The notes: generated by a model not told the origin, from the sequence alone. DNA of 22,481 bases from Mesostigma viride (GCA_009746045.1 RPFO01000834.1:1-22481); one strand, 5' to 3'; positions 9,058-16,816 are shown, counted from the first letter of the stretch. Made by a program: numbers and translations.

Positions 9058-9694
9058 TCTTCCCTCTCTCTTCCCTCTCCCCTCTCTCTCCTCTCCCTTC
9101 CCGTCTTTACATATCCAGGGTATAGGGTTCTATTTATTTATTTTTCCTATAAAATCAGTTTATAAAATGATACCAGCACGCCCCCTCCGGGAATAGGAAC
9201 GGTATATATAGGCGGCTATTCGTCCTATTTAACCGTGGGGCGTGAATAGGACACCGTCTTATATATCCTATTTCCGGGATGGCGTGCCGGTATCTTTTTA
9301 TAAACTGATTTTATAGGAAAAATAAATAGATAGAACCCTATACCCCTGGATATATAGGGACGGGAAGAGAGGGAGGGGAGAGGGGGAGAGGAGAGAGAAA
9401 GGAGAGGGAGAGGGAAAGGAGAGGGAGAGAGAAAGGAGAGGGAGAGAGAGGAAGGAAGGGAGGGAGAGAAAGGGGAAGAGGAGAGGCCGAAAACGGCTAA
9501 GTCCAAAACGAAGGATTTCGGTCCCAGAAAAATTTTTTTTCAGAATGATACCGGCCCAGGGGGGGTGGGCCGGAACACCGGAACAGGGCTTTCTCGGGGG
9601 TCGGGAAGGGGTTTTCGGGGGTCAAAAAAGGGGGTTCAGAGGGCGGAAAGGGAGGGTGGAACAGAGGGTGCACCCGTCTCTGGCGCGGCGCTCC
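8585..9694. mobile_element. Fold-back (MITE-like) element, copy 1
   Basis: A long imperfect inverted repeat. Outer ends are GGAGCGCCGCGCC and its complement GGCGCGGCGCTCC. Inner ends are GATACCAGCACGCC (9169-9182) and its near-complement GGCGTGCCGGTATC (9281-9294). Moving inward, both arms carry the CGGAACACCGG-containing block, GGACTTAGCCGATTTCGG-type motifs, a long CT/GA-rich tract and an AT-rich CTATAAAATCAG segment. The centre (about 9183-9280) is a noncoding stretch that is itself partly palindromic. The right arm is about 410 bp. The left is about 190 bp longer because of an inserted block near 8850-9057. No transposase or other credible gene is present. The same element lies at 15995-16816 in opposite orientation. 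No clear target-site duplication was found. Confidence 0.75.
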
Positions 9695-9872
9695 TAGTTC
9701 CGTCAAATCCGTCGACGCCGCGTGGCACTCTCTATGTCAACGGCGCCAATTCTCGCGTCCAATCGGATTCGCCGAATTTCGGTTACGCCTCCGCCTCCCC
9801 CGCCTTCCCCTCCTTCCCCGTGACTCCCCGTGGCCTCCCCGCGCCCCTTCGACTCCTCTACGGCCACGCTCC

Positions 9873-10045
9873 ACACCGGCCGCGCCAAATTTCGTAACCA
9901 ATAGAATTGCGCCACGCGGCACTCTACACCGGCCGCGCCAAATTTCGTAACCAATAGAACCTCGCCACGTGGCACTCTACACCGGCCGCGCCAAAGCTCT
10001 CGTCCAATAGAACCTCGCCACGTGGCACTCTACACCGGCCGAGCC
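9873..10045. repeat. 53-bp tandem repeat (~3.3 copies) with CCAAT and CACGTG boxes
   Basis: Copies begin with ACACCGGCCGCGCCAAA-like sequence at 9873, 9926, 9979 and 10032, an exact 53-bp spacing. Each full unit carries CCAATAGAA and then GCCACGTGGCACTCT (CACGCG in the first). A diverged fragment with CGTGGCACTCT and CCAAT lies at 9720-9765. No gene is visible. The content suggests transcription-factor binding sites. Confidence 0.8.
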
Positions 10046-10054
10046 GAATCTCGC

Positions 10055-10310
10055 CTTCGTCCAGAGGAATCGCCCGGCGACGTCTTCCTCTGCAGGACCT
10101 CGTCTCCAGAGGAATCAGCCCTGTGATCTCTTCCCTTCCAGATGAAGCAAACATCGCACACTTCTCTTCCAGAGAAATCTCCGTTTTCTCTTCCATTGGC
10201 AGAGGAATCAGCCATCACGCACCTCGTGTCCAGAGGAATCAGCCCGAATCGTCTCACATCAGAGAGGATTTACACTGTGATCTCTCCTTCCAGAGGAATC
10301 GGCCCGAGTA
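10055..10310. repeat. Array of ~8 CCAGAGGAATC boxes
   Basis: TCCAGAGGAATCAGCC or close variants occur near 10060, 10105, 10138, 10168, 10202, 10230, 10262 and 10290, 25-45 bp apart. One pair is inverted (TTCCTCTG at about 10085 facing CAGAGGAA at 10107) and could form a small hairpin. The array lies downstream of the 10371 gene on its strand. I see no convincing reading frame in it. Confidence 0.6.
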
Positions 10311-10370
10311 AGCTCGGTTTCAAGCCGAGTCCGCCCTCCGCCCCCTGCCTCCGCCGGCGCCCGCGCGCGC

Positions 10371-10847
10371 TCACGTCCGCGGCTTGCTGCCCAGCATCTC
10401 GAGCCGCAGCACGAGCGTCCAGTCGCCCACGACGGGCCGCGCGCCCGCGGTCAGCGGGCTGGCCGCGTCCAGGTGGCACACGCGCACGCGGAACGAGCCC
10501 CCGTCCCTGAGCAGCCGCGGGTTCGCGACGGGCAAGTAATTCTGCTGGTTGACCACGGTGACGTCGGACGCGAGGTTCGAGAGCGCCGTCTCGGCCGCCA
10601 ACAGCGTCATCCCCCCGTCCGCCGCCCCGAGGAACCCGTCCGAGTAGATCCCCACGACCCGGCTGGTGCCCGCGGGCACGAAGCCCTTCACGCACGCGTA
10701 GAGCAGATGCATCTTCCACCGCGGGCCGAGCAAAGGCGCGGACTCGTCGGCCGATACGGTCACGACCCACTCGTTGGCCGCGCTCATGGTCGCGTCGGTC
10801 ACGTTCGCCGCGTCGGAGTGGATCGTCAGCACGCGCACGTCGGACAT
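10371..10847 (-). CDS. Protein of unknown function, 158 aa, beta-rich
   Basis: An intact frame from ATG 10847 to TGA 10371-10373. Predicted strands dominate (VRVLTIHSDAANVT, WKMHLLYACVKGFVPAGTS, SFRVRVCHLDAAS, WTLVLRLEML). The ending WTLVLRLEML and overall size recall single jelly-roll minor capsid or penton proteins of DNA viruses, but no diagnostic motif is present, so this is only a suggestion. It lies 59 bp downstream of the gene at 10907-11461 on the same strand, so the two may share a transcript. No AATAAA is evident before the repeat array at 10055-10310. Confidence 0.75.
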   Translation of the reverse strand: MSDVRVLTIHSDAANVTDATMSAANEWVVTVSADESAPLLGPRWKMHLLYACVKGFVPAGTSRVVGIYSDGFLGAADGGMTLLAAETALSNLASDVTVVNQQNYLPVANPRLLRDGGSFRVRVCHLDAASPLTAGARPVVGDWTLVLRLEMLGSKPRT

Positions 10848-10906
10848 GGTTCGGGTCCGGATCCGGATACGATTCCCTGAGAACTTTTCGCCGGCCGCCG
10901 CATCGG

Positions 10907-11461
10907 CTAAAAATAGACGATCTCGTCGTCCACGGACAGCTCCTCCTCGACCGCGCCCGCCGCCGCGAGCGCCGCCAGCTCCTCGTCCTCGTCCCCCTCG
11001 ATCCCTACGATCGCGTCGTGCGTGCGGTCGTACCCGTCGGCCGCGGTCCCGGCCGCGAGCTCCATGACGTCGAACTCCTCGAGCCCCTTGGGTATGACGT
11101 AGGCTACCGCCATGACAATCCGTACGACGCGGATGCCGATCCGCACCGCCCTGGCCACGCGCGCCCCTTTGGTGCCCAGGTAGCTCTGCAGCCCGCCCAT
11201 GTTAAACATCTTGAGGGGCGAATTGAACTTTAGGAGGGCCTGCAGCCCCTGCTCCCGCTTGATCGCCTCGCGGATAATCTTCGAGCCTATTTTCTTGAAC
11301 AGCAGCTTGAGCACGCCGTTGAACGCGGTCTGCAGGAACCCGGACGGCTGCTGCACGGCCGGCGACCCCCCCTGTGCGACGACGGCGAGCTGCAGCATTC
11401 GCTTGCGGCGGGCGTCGGGCGCGGCACCCTCCCGCCTGTGGTACGGCGACGCGACGGTCAT
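10907..11461 (-). CDS. Protein with amphipathic/hydrophobic helix and acidic tail, 184 aa
   Basis: I chose ATG 11461 because upstream in the same frame are 28-bp repeats rather than protein-like sequence. An in-frame ATG at 11587 is the alternative. The stop is TAG at 10907-10909. The protein has a basic N-terminus (RREGAAPDARRKR), a helical region with a Lys-rich amphipathic stretch (VLKLLFKKIGSKIIREAIKR), a hydrophobic helix with interspersed Arg (VRIGIRVVRIVMAVAYVIP), and an acidic tail. This fits a membrane-active or membrane-anchored virion protein, but no family is recognised. It is followed by the 10371 gene after 59 bp. Confidence 0.7.
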   Translation of the reverse strand: MTVASPYHRREGAAPDARRKRMLQLAVVAQGGSPAVQQPSGFLQTAFNGVLKLLFKKIGSKIIREAIKREQGLQALLKFNSPLKMFNMGGLQSYLGTKGARVARAVRIGIRVVRIVMAVAYVIPKGLEEFDVMELAAGTAADGYDRTHDAIVGIEGDEDEELAALAAAGAVEEELSVDDEIVYF

Positions 11462-11640
11462 GTGCGAGTTCGGATACTTCCCCTGTACACATTTTTCCCC
11501 GTACTCCCCCGTATTCCCTCGTACTCCACGTACTTCCCTCCAATCCACATGCGCCACGTGGCGGGTACAGGACGCGCCAAGTGACATTGTCCGAATTGCG
11601 GTTACGACACCACACTCCCTGGATACCCGCCTGCCCGCCC

Positions 11641-11750
11641 GCGGACGTCTGGAATGTCCCTCGGTCCCGCGGACGTCTGGAATGTCCCTCGGTCCCGCGG
11701 ACGTCTGGAATGTCCCTCGGTCCTGAGGACATCTGGTATGTCCTGGACCC
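11641..11750. repeat. 28-bp tandem repeat (~3.9 copies)
   Basis: Units begin GCGGACGTCTGGAATGTCCC at 11641, 11669 and 11697. A diverged fourth at about 11725 reads GAGGACATCTGGTATGTCC. The following CCCTTGGGTCCCTGGAAAGT at about 11760 resembles CCCAAGGGTCCCTGGACGTC of the terminal palindrome (about 22121). The array is upstream of the 10907 gene. Confidence 0.8.
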
Positions 11751-11877
11751 TGCCGCATACCCTTGGGTCCCTGGAAAGTCCCTGATATCGTCGGATTTCC
11801 TGGGAAATCCATAGACCCTGGGAACTATCCACACCCCTCCCTGGGAACTAACTAGCAACTAGTAGGAACTACCGCGA

Positions 11878-11940
11878 ACTACCGGGAAGTGTACGGGAAG
11901 CGTACGGGAAAGTCCCTTGGGGGTCACGTCGCGAAGTTGT
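11878..11940. repeat. GTACGGGAA-box module, copy 1
   Basis: A block of about 60 bp with two GTACGGGAA units followed by AGTCCCTTGGGGGTCACGTC and GCGAAG. It matches 12748-12808. It sits upstream of the rightward gene at 12140 and may be a regulatory module. Confidence 0.7.
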
Positions 11941-12090
11941 CGAGTACGTGATGCGCGGGCCCACGACGTCCGCACGGTGCAGGTGGACGCGGGCAAGAAG
12001 AAGCCGAGGAAGCGGGGCGGGGGGGGGGTGGGGTGGGGGGCAAGAAGGCCGCCGCCAGCGACCCCACCAAGGTGGTGTTGGACCTGTGAT
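11917..12090 (+). CDS. Possible small basic protein fragment, frameshifted at a G run
   Basis: One frame reads RTVQVDAGKKKPRKRGGG. After the long G run at about 12017-12045, a different frame reads GKKAAASDPTKVVLDL followed by TGA near 12088. The KKKPRKR stretch resembles a nuclear localisation signal. No in-frame ATG is present, so this may be a second exon, a broken gene or chance. It ends just before the next gene. Confidence 0.2.
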
Positions 12091-12139
12091 GCGCCTAGAG
12101 CCAGTGGATTATCTGTGGTGCTATTCAAGCGTGTACACC

Positions 12140-12649
12140 ATGGACATCGACGCATTCATCGACACACTGCCAGTGTACGAGTTAGGAGAGGGGACCTTCA
12201 ACCAGGCCCTGGAGGTCCTGGTGACGCCCCCGCGTGAAGAAGTCGGCGAGGGCTGGACCCAGTGTGTCGCGTATGAACCGTCCACCGAGTACGCCGTCAA
12301 CAACATCGCGGTCCTCGAGGTAGACGGCCAGACCGGCGACTTGATAGTCAAACTCGACCGCTTGCCGGCGTGCGATGCGATCAGAGACATCACGAGCGAC
12401 GTCCGGGTCAAAGTGGTCGTTGGCGAGGATGAGTTCGACCCCAAGGCCCTCACTGTCGTGCCCTTTCTATCCATGTACACCTACACGGGGCTCAAGTTCT
12501 ACCTGGACGGACGAAACCCGCCCAAGCACTTCAGCGTAAAGTATCGATGTCTTCTTCTGGACGAGAAGAATCGGAAACTTGCCCGTGCCGCCCCGCTTGT
12601 GACGACCAGGACGCACGTGTACCGCGACGGAACGGCCTCCAGGCGCTAG
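12140..12649 (+). CDS. Protein of unknown function, ~169 aa
   Basis: Starts at ATG 12140 (ACCATGG context) and stops with TAG 12647-12649. An in-frame ATG at 12089 would add 17 residues. The protein is a mix of predicted strands and short helices with many Val and Asp (DLIVKLDRLPACD, VRVKVVVGEDEFD, FLSMYTYTGLKFYLDG, FSVKYRCLLLDEKNRKL). It has no signal peptide or membrane helix. I do not recognise it. The beta content would suit a structural or DNA-mimic role, but nothing decides this. Copies of the GTACGGGAA module flank it at 11878 and 12748. No AATAAA is evident just downstream. Confidence 0.7.
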   Translation: MDIDAFIDTLPVYELGEGTFNQALEVLVTPPREEVGEGWTQCVAYEPSTEYAVNNIAVLEVDGQTGDLIVKLDRLPACDAIRDITSDVRVKVVVGEDEFDPKALTVVPFLSMYTYTGLKFYLDGRNPPKHFSVKYRCLLLDEKNRKLARAAPLVTTRTHVYRDGTASRR

Positions 12650-12747
12650 AATCAAAGCACCGGCAGTCGTAGCAACCTTTTTCTGGCCAATTTGGCTCGT
12701 TGTATCACCGCGTCTCTGTTGGGTAGGTAGCGAAATGGCTTGAGTTC

Positions 12748-12808
12748 CCTACCGGGAAGCGTACGGGAAGCGTACGGGAAAGTCCCTTGGGGTCACATCG
12801 CGAAGCGG
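12748..12808. repeat. GTACGGGAA-box module, copy 2
   Basis: Matches 11878-11940: two GTACGGGAA units, then AGTCCCTTGGGGTCACATCG and GCGAAG. The stretch 12650-13055 around it has no convincing gene. Confidence 0.7.
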
Positions 12809-12996
12809 TTGAGAGCGCCCGGGAGGGGACATCCTCGACGGCGAGTCCTTCCGCGCGGTCAAAATTTTTGCAGAGTGACCCCGTTTTCCTGGGGAATGGC
12901 CAGGCCAGGCCAGGCAGTAATTAATGATAATATAGATTACCCTAATTCCTGGATGGAGAACTCATTGCAAACACAAGTCATGGAGAACATCATGCC

Positions 12997-13002
12997 TTTA
13001 TT
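12997..13002 (-). terminator. Poly(A) signal for the gene at 13056
   Basis: TTTATT on the + strand (AATAAA on the minus strand) lies 54 bp past the stop of the leftward gene. Confidence 0.6.
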
Positions 13003-13055
13003 AATTCGATTGCCATGGTAGGTCATTATCATGCCTATGGACGTAGCCACTTATG

Positions 13056-13598
13056 TCACCAGCCGGCAAACATGGAATTGAAATCCAGGGGGGTGCTGGG
13101 GTTAAACAACATCCCCTGCATCGTCCCCTGGTCAATAATGGGAGGAGGACAGACGGCCTCCATCACCCCGTGCAGGCGCAGGTGCATTGACCACAGCTCC
13201 AGCATTTCCTCTCGCGTCACGGGAACGTGCCCTCCCGCTGGTAGGTTGCGGGTAGACGAAAACGTGGCAGCCATCGCCTTGACCGCATCGTCGCAGCCCG
13301 TGTTCAGACTGGTCACCTGGACGAGCTCCTGTTCGCCGCCGTCCCACGTGATGTGAAACAGCAGGATGCGCCCCCCGTCCTCTGTCACGGGACCGAGGCA
13401 CGCGTCGTGGATCGCGTGAACGGGGGATTCATTGTCGACATCGCTCAGGCGCTGTTCGAATTCGCCATGCTCGCGACAGACGCGCCTCAGCGACGTCCTG
13501 GCATCGCGCAGTCGATTGGCGAGCTGGCTGCACGCGACGTGAAAGCTTTCAACCATCGCCATCGCCTCGGCCCCTGCGTTGGTGGGCCTGGGATTCAT
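13056..13598 (-). CDS. Protein of unknown function, 180 aa
   Basis: Starts at ATG 13598 and stops with TGA 13056-13058. A TATA box (TTTATATT on the minus strand, 13683-13690) lies about 85-90 nt upstream of this ATG, and the open frame upstream of 13598 has no ATG. The N-terminal half is helical with probable coiled coil (AMAMVESFHVACSQLANRL). The C-terminal half contains ILLFHITWDGGEQELVQVT and a helical MLELWSMHLRLHGVMEAV. No metal-binding pattern, signal peptide or membrane helix is seen, and no family is recognised. An AATAAA signal follows at 12997-13002, so the gene has a complete eukaryotic-type layout. Confidence 0.75.
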   Translation of the reverse strand: MNPRPTNAGAEAMAMVESFHVACSQLANRLRDARTSLRRVCREHGEFEQRLSDVDNESPVHAIHDACLGPVTEDGGRILLFHITWDGGEQELVQVTSLNTGCDDAVKAMAATFSSTRNLPAGGHVPVTREEMLELWSMHLRLHGVMEAVCPPPIIDQGTMQGMLFNPSTPLDFNSMFAGW

Positions 13599-13682
13599 GG
13601 CGTCGTTGTCGGATATTACGTGAATTCGGTCGACGAGAATGGAAAGGGGAGACGATGGCAATGCGTGGGAAGACGTCGACGC

Positions 13683-13690
13683 AATATAAA
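13683..13690 (-). promoter_or_regulatory. TATA box of the gene at 13056-13598
   Basis: AATATAAA on the + strand reads TTTATATT on the minus strand. A start site 25-30 nt downstream would give a leader of about 60 nt before ATG 13598. Confidence 0.55.
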
Positions 13691-13809
13691 CGCGTTCCAG
13701 ACGCTGGCGTTACGTCCTAACCGTCTCCTGTCCGCTGGCATGGACGCGATGACCTGGAAATGCATCGGTTGACAGACAACAATGCCGAACTCTGCTCGCT
13801 TTATCGACA

Positions 13810-14225
13810 TCGACATCTAGTATCTACGCGTTTGGGGCGATGCCCCGGATCGCATGCGTCTATAAATCGTTAAATATCGTTAAATATCCGAGTCGTGTGC
13901 CCCTTCTTCGTGCCAGGCGACCATTGCTTTCGTTATAGGTCCATTTGCTGCACTGGCGAGCTTTGTGCATATCGTCTATCGTGCCGTCGCCACATGGCAC
14001 GAAATGTACTATACACGCGTCCTGGTACAGTGATATCGCCTGTCGTCGCGCACTTTTCTTGTCTCTAGGCCTTTTTCGAGTCGAAATCGCCTAAGTCCTT
14101 GGCCTCGGCGAGCAGTCTGAGGGCCTAGGGCGCGTGCGACGCGTCGTGGGGCGTCGATACTACAGGCGTGGTACGGCGGGGCACGGGAACTAAGCGTATC
14201 ACCTTGTACCGTCCGCCAACGTGAC
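13810..14225. other. Intergenic stretch without a visible gene
   Basis: No credible reading frame. The visible features are a short ATCGTTAAATATCGTTAAAT doublet near 13867 and a reverse copy of the GGACTTAG-type motif at 14082-14098. It leads into the repeat complex at 14230. Confidence 0.5.
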
Positions 14226-14229
14226 CAGC

Positions 14230-14440
14230 CTGCGCGTGGCGCGGGGAATCAACTTGACGTACATGGAATTGTACTTCAGACGATACGGAATTACTTCAAA
14301 GTACGGTGTACTACGCCGTACCGCCCTGCAACGCGTCAGATCTGCGCGGGGCGCGGGGAATCAACTTGACGTACAGGGAACTTTACTTCAGACGCTACGG
14401 ATCTACTTCGAAGTACTCCAAACTAGCCGACGAACGCCTG
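14230..14440. repeat. 112-bp direct repeat (~1.8 copies)
   Basis: GCGGGGAATCAACTTGACGT occurs at 14241 and again at 14353. It is followed in both by TACTTCAGACG and an AAGTAC-rich tail. Copies differ by scattered substitutions. Confidence 0.75.
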
Positions 14441-14442
14441 AG

Positions 14443-14620
14443 GTAAGATTGAACTACGGAAACCCATGTTGTACTAGTTTATACTACCCAATTAGCATGC
14501 GAAGTCAGATTGAACTACGGAAACCCATGTTGTACTAGTTTATACTACCCAATTAGCATGCGAAGTCAGATTGAACTACGGAAACCCACTTTCTACTAGT
14601 CTATACTACGCCGTACTCGC
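14443..14620. repeat. 61-bp tandem repeat (~2.8 copies)
   Basis: Units start at 14443, 14504 and 14565 with GTCAGATTGAACTACGGAAA (GTAAGA in the first) and contain TACTAGTTTATACTACCCAA. The first two are almost identical; the third diverges after 35 bp. The unit is AT-rich relative to the surroundings. Confidence 0.85.
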
Positions 14621-14640
14621 CCGGCCATCACGCGAGTTAC

Positions 14641-14824
14641 GTGCCACGTGTCAGTCATCGACGGTGCCACGTGTCAGTCATCGACGGTGCCACGTGTCGG
14701 TCATCGACGGTGCCACGTGTCGGTCATCGACGGTGCCACGTGTCAGTCATCGACGGTGCCACGTGTCAGTCATCGACGGTGCCACGTGTCGGTCATCGAC
14801 GGTGCCACGTGTCAGTCATCGCGT
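14641..14824. repeat. 23-bp tandem repeat, 8 copies, one CACGTG per unit
   Basis: Eight head-to-tail 23-bp units start at 14641 and contain GTGCCACGTGTC then GTCATCGACG. The only variation is A/G at one position (A A G G A A G A across the array). There are no spacers. The palindromic CACGTG core recurs every 23 bp, about two helical turns, so bound proteins would lie on nearly the same face. The array ends at the GGACTTAG-type motif (14863). Confidence 0.9.
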
Positions 14825-14862
14825 GACGGCGCGGGTCATCGCCGGGTCCGAGGACGTCTATA

Positions 14863-14880
14863 GGACTTAGCCGATTTCGG
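14863..14880 (+). other. GGACTTAGCCGATTTCGG motif, intergenic copy
   Basis: An exact copy of an 18-bp motif also found in both fold-back elements (8788, 9487 reverse, 16183, 16598 reverse) and, diverged, at 14082 (reverse), 17022, 18657 and 18771. Here it lies 76 bp beyond the poly(A) signal of the 15052 gene. Confidence 0.7.
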
Positions 14881-14955
14881 TCGCGAGGCCGCGGGTCCTA
14901 CCTAGTGCATGATGGGCGCGCATGGGATGACTCGTTGAGAGGACAAGAGGGTTCC

Positions 14956-14961
14956 TTTATT
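14956..14961 (-). terminator. Poly(A) signal for the Cys-rich acidic-tail gene
   Basis: TTTATT on + (AATAAA on minus), 91 bp past the stop at 15052, within GGTTCCTTTATTCATAATTA. A similar TTTATTCATAA context occurs at the signal of the 17177 gene. Confidence 0.65.
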
Positions 14962-15051
14962 CATAATTAAATAGTGCATTACATGACGAGGCTCTCGTTT
15001 CGAGCCTCCAATAGGAGGAGCTTGGTAGGGCTGTCCACCCCTAAGTTCCCA

Positions 15052-15767
15052 CTAAAAATCCGACAGGTCGTCATCGTCCTCGGACTCGTCCAGGGTACCG
15101 TCAGAATCGCGGTTCCAGCCTGGATTCCAGTCGTCGTCCTCGTCGAACGGGTCAAAGTGCTCGTCGAACATGTCATCGATAACGTCCCCCTCGGAGCGTT
15201 CGCGGATGAGCTTGCACTTCTTGTCACAGGCCGCGGAGGGGTGGCCGAAGTCCCTGAGGACCTGCTCGCCGGCCTCTTCGGCGATCTGGTAATCGCAGAC
15301 GCGCGCGTAGTCCATGCGCCACTCGAAGAACCCGTCGTGTTCGCGGCAGCGCTTGCAGAGGATGTCGCATTCCTCGCCCCCGTGGAAATGCCGCTTGACC
15401 CGCATGAGCGCCACGCGCGTCGTCCTGCGCCCGCACCGTCGGCAATGAGCGTGGGGCTTCTTGAACAGCTTGCGAGGCCGGATCGGGTCGCGACGGGCCG
15501 CGGCGGCCTGCTTGTGAGTCAGGTAAGAATCGTCTCCCTCGCGCGGCTTTCGGGGCGCCCCGGGCGCCTGGGGAACCGTGTCGGCCTGCGGGGGGCGCGG
15601 ACAGCACGCGAGGGAAGAATGCACGATCGAGGTCAGCGAGAGAAACAGGACAAGCGGACACGCGAACAGACTCGGGGAAGAATGGCGGACAGAGAGAGAG
15701 TCCTCGCGCCCTCAATTCTTACCTGGACGACCGCGCCGGACACCGGGGAGGAATTGGGAGTGGCCAT
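15052..15767 (-). CDS. Spliced gene: Cys-rich, acidic-tailed nuclear-type protein, 192 aa
   Basis: Two exons: 15767-15723 (15 codons) and 15585-15052, joined in phase 0 across a 137-nt intron. The unspliced second exon has no ATG near its start, which supports splicing. After a Pro-rich, basic region (RRDPIRPRKLFKKP) come paired cysteines: C63-x2-C66, C88, C92-x2-C95, C112 and C135-x3-C139. His residues lie at 60, 62 and about 82-83. This resembles a zinc-ribbon or treble-clef arrangement. The last 45 residues are strongly acidic and Asp/Trp/Phe-containing (DDMFDEHFDPFDEDDDW), like a transcription-activation or histone-binding tail. A nuclear regulatory role is inferred; no family is recognised. 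Upstream are a CATAAA box, a GGATGCCCGGACAG element and CCAAT boxes shared with the next gene. Confidence 0.75.
15586..15722 (-). other. GT-AG intron, 137 nt
   Basis: Donor CAG|GTAAGA and acceptor CCCCCCGCAG|GCC on the minus strand, with a GCTGACCTC branch-like site about 45 nt before the acceptor. The length is not a multiple of three and the flanking exon frames differ, so removal is needed to join ATG 15767 to the downstream frame. Two ATTCTTCCC motifs lie inside. Confidence 0.8.
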
Positions 15768-15837
15768 TTGGGGGAAGATTTCGGGAGATGGGGAGAGGGC
15801 TTTCGAGGCCGTGTCTCGAGTGAGAGCTCGTTGCGTG

Positions 15838-15870
15838 GGATGCCCGGACAGAGTGGGTGTCCCGTTTATG
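15838..15870 (-). promoter_or_regulatory. Core promoter of the 15052 gene
   Basis: CATAAA (minus strand of 15865-15870) is followed 14 bp later by CTGTCCGGGCATCC (15838-15851), also found at the promoter of the 17177 gene. ATG is at 15767. Upstream CCAAT boxes include GTGCCAATCAC near 15922-15932 and CCACCAATAGG near 15980. Confidence 0.55.
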
Positions 15871-15994
15871 TAGTGGCGACGGGCTCCCACGGACGGCCAG
15901 GATGATCCTCCGATCCACGGTGTGCCAATCACTCTGCCTGCGCCGCGCCGACCGATCCGATCGGACGCTCGCTCGTATCCTATTGGTGGATACT

Positions 15995-16816
15995 CCAAGC
16001 GCCGCGCCAGAGACGGGTGTACCCTCTGTTCCACCCTCCCTTTTTGCCCTCTTCACCCCCTTTTTTGACCCCCGAAAACCCCCTCCCGACCCCTAAAAAA
16101 GCCCTGTTCCGGTGTTCCGGCCCCCCCCCTGGGCCGGTATCATTTGAAAAAAAAATTTTCTGGGACCGAAATCCTTCGTTTTGGACTTAGCCGTTTTCGG
16201 CCTCTCCTCTTCCCCTTTCTCTCTCTCCCTCTCCTTTCTCTCTCCCTCTCCTTTCTCTCTCCTCTCCCTCTCTCTTCTCCCCTCTCTTCCCGTCCCTATA
16301 TATCCAGGGGTATAGGGTTCTATTATTTTTTTTCCTAAAATCAGTTTTAAAAAGATACCGGCACGCCATCCCGGAAATAGGATATATAAGACGGTGTCCT
16401 ATTCACGCCCCACGGTTAAATAGGACGAATAGCCGCCTATATATACCGTTCCTATTCCCGGAGGGGCGTGCTGGTATCATTTAAAAACTGATTTTATAGG
16501 AAAATAAATATAGACCCTATACCCTGGATATGTAAAGACGGGAAGGGAGAGGAGAGAGAGGGGAGAGGGAAGAGAGAGGGAAGAGAGAGAGAGGAGGCCG
16601 AAATCGGCTAAGTCCAAAACGAAGGATTTTGGCCCCAGGAAATTTTTTTTTCAGATGATACCGGCCCAGGGGGGGTGGGCCGGAACACCGGAACAGGCCT
16701 TTTTCGGGGTCGGGAAGGGGGTTGTCGGGGGTCAAAAAAGGGGGTGAAGAGGGCAAAAAGGGAGGGTGGAACAGAGGGATGCACCCGTTTCGGGCCGAAT
16801 CGGCGCGGCGCTCCGA
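15995..16816. mobile_element. Fold-back (MITE-like) element, copy 2, opposite orientation to copy 1
   Basis: The same structure as 8585-9694. Outer ends are AGCGCCGCGCC (15998) and GGCGCGGCGCTCC (16802). Inner ends are GATACCGGCACGCC (16354-16367) and GGCGTGCTGGTATC (16465-16478). The asymmetric centre (16368-16464) is the reverse complement of the copy 1 centre, which fixes the opposite orientation. Arms carry the GA/CT-rich tract, the CGGAACACCGG-containing block and the GGACTTAGCC motif, and lack the insertion seen in copy 1. No gene inside is credible. It sits between the promoter of the 15052 gene and the 3' end of the 17177 gene, apparently interrupting an otherwise regular gene-cassette order. 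Confidence 0.75.

Noticed and set aside
8428-9196. Pro/Ser-rich frames of 226-245 residues
   Set aside because: They cover the fold-back arm and its CT-rich tract, are low complexity, and the equivalent frames are not preserved in the second copy.
11641-11750. p53-type response elements in the 28-bp repeats
   Set aside because: The GGACGTCTGG and GGAATGTCCC halves lack the paired CWWG cores needed.
14641-14824. CRISPR-like array
   Set aside because: The 23-bp units are directly contiguous without spacers, and no Cas gene is present.
14571-14870. Short open frames with repeated Cys/His residues over the 23-bp repeats
   Set aside because: All three frames are open because the repeat unit lacks stops; the periodic VSHRRCH-like protein is an artefact of the repeat.
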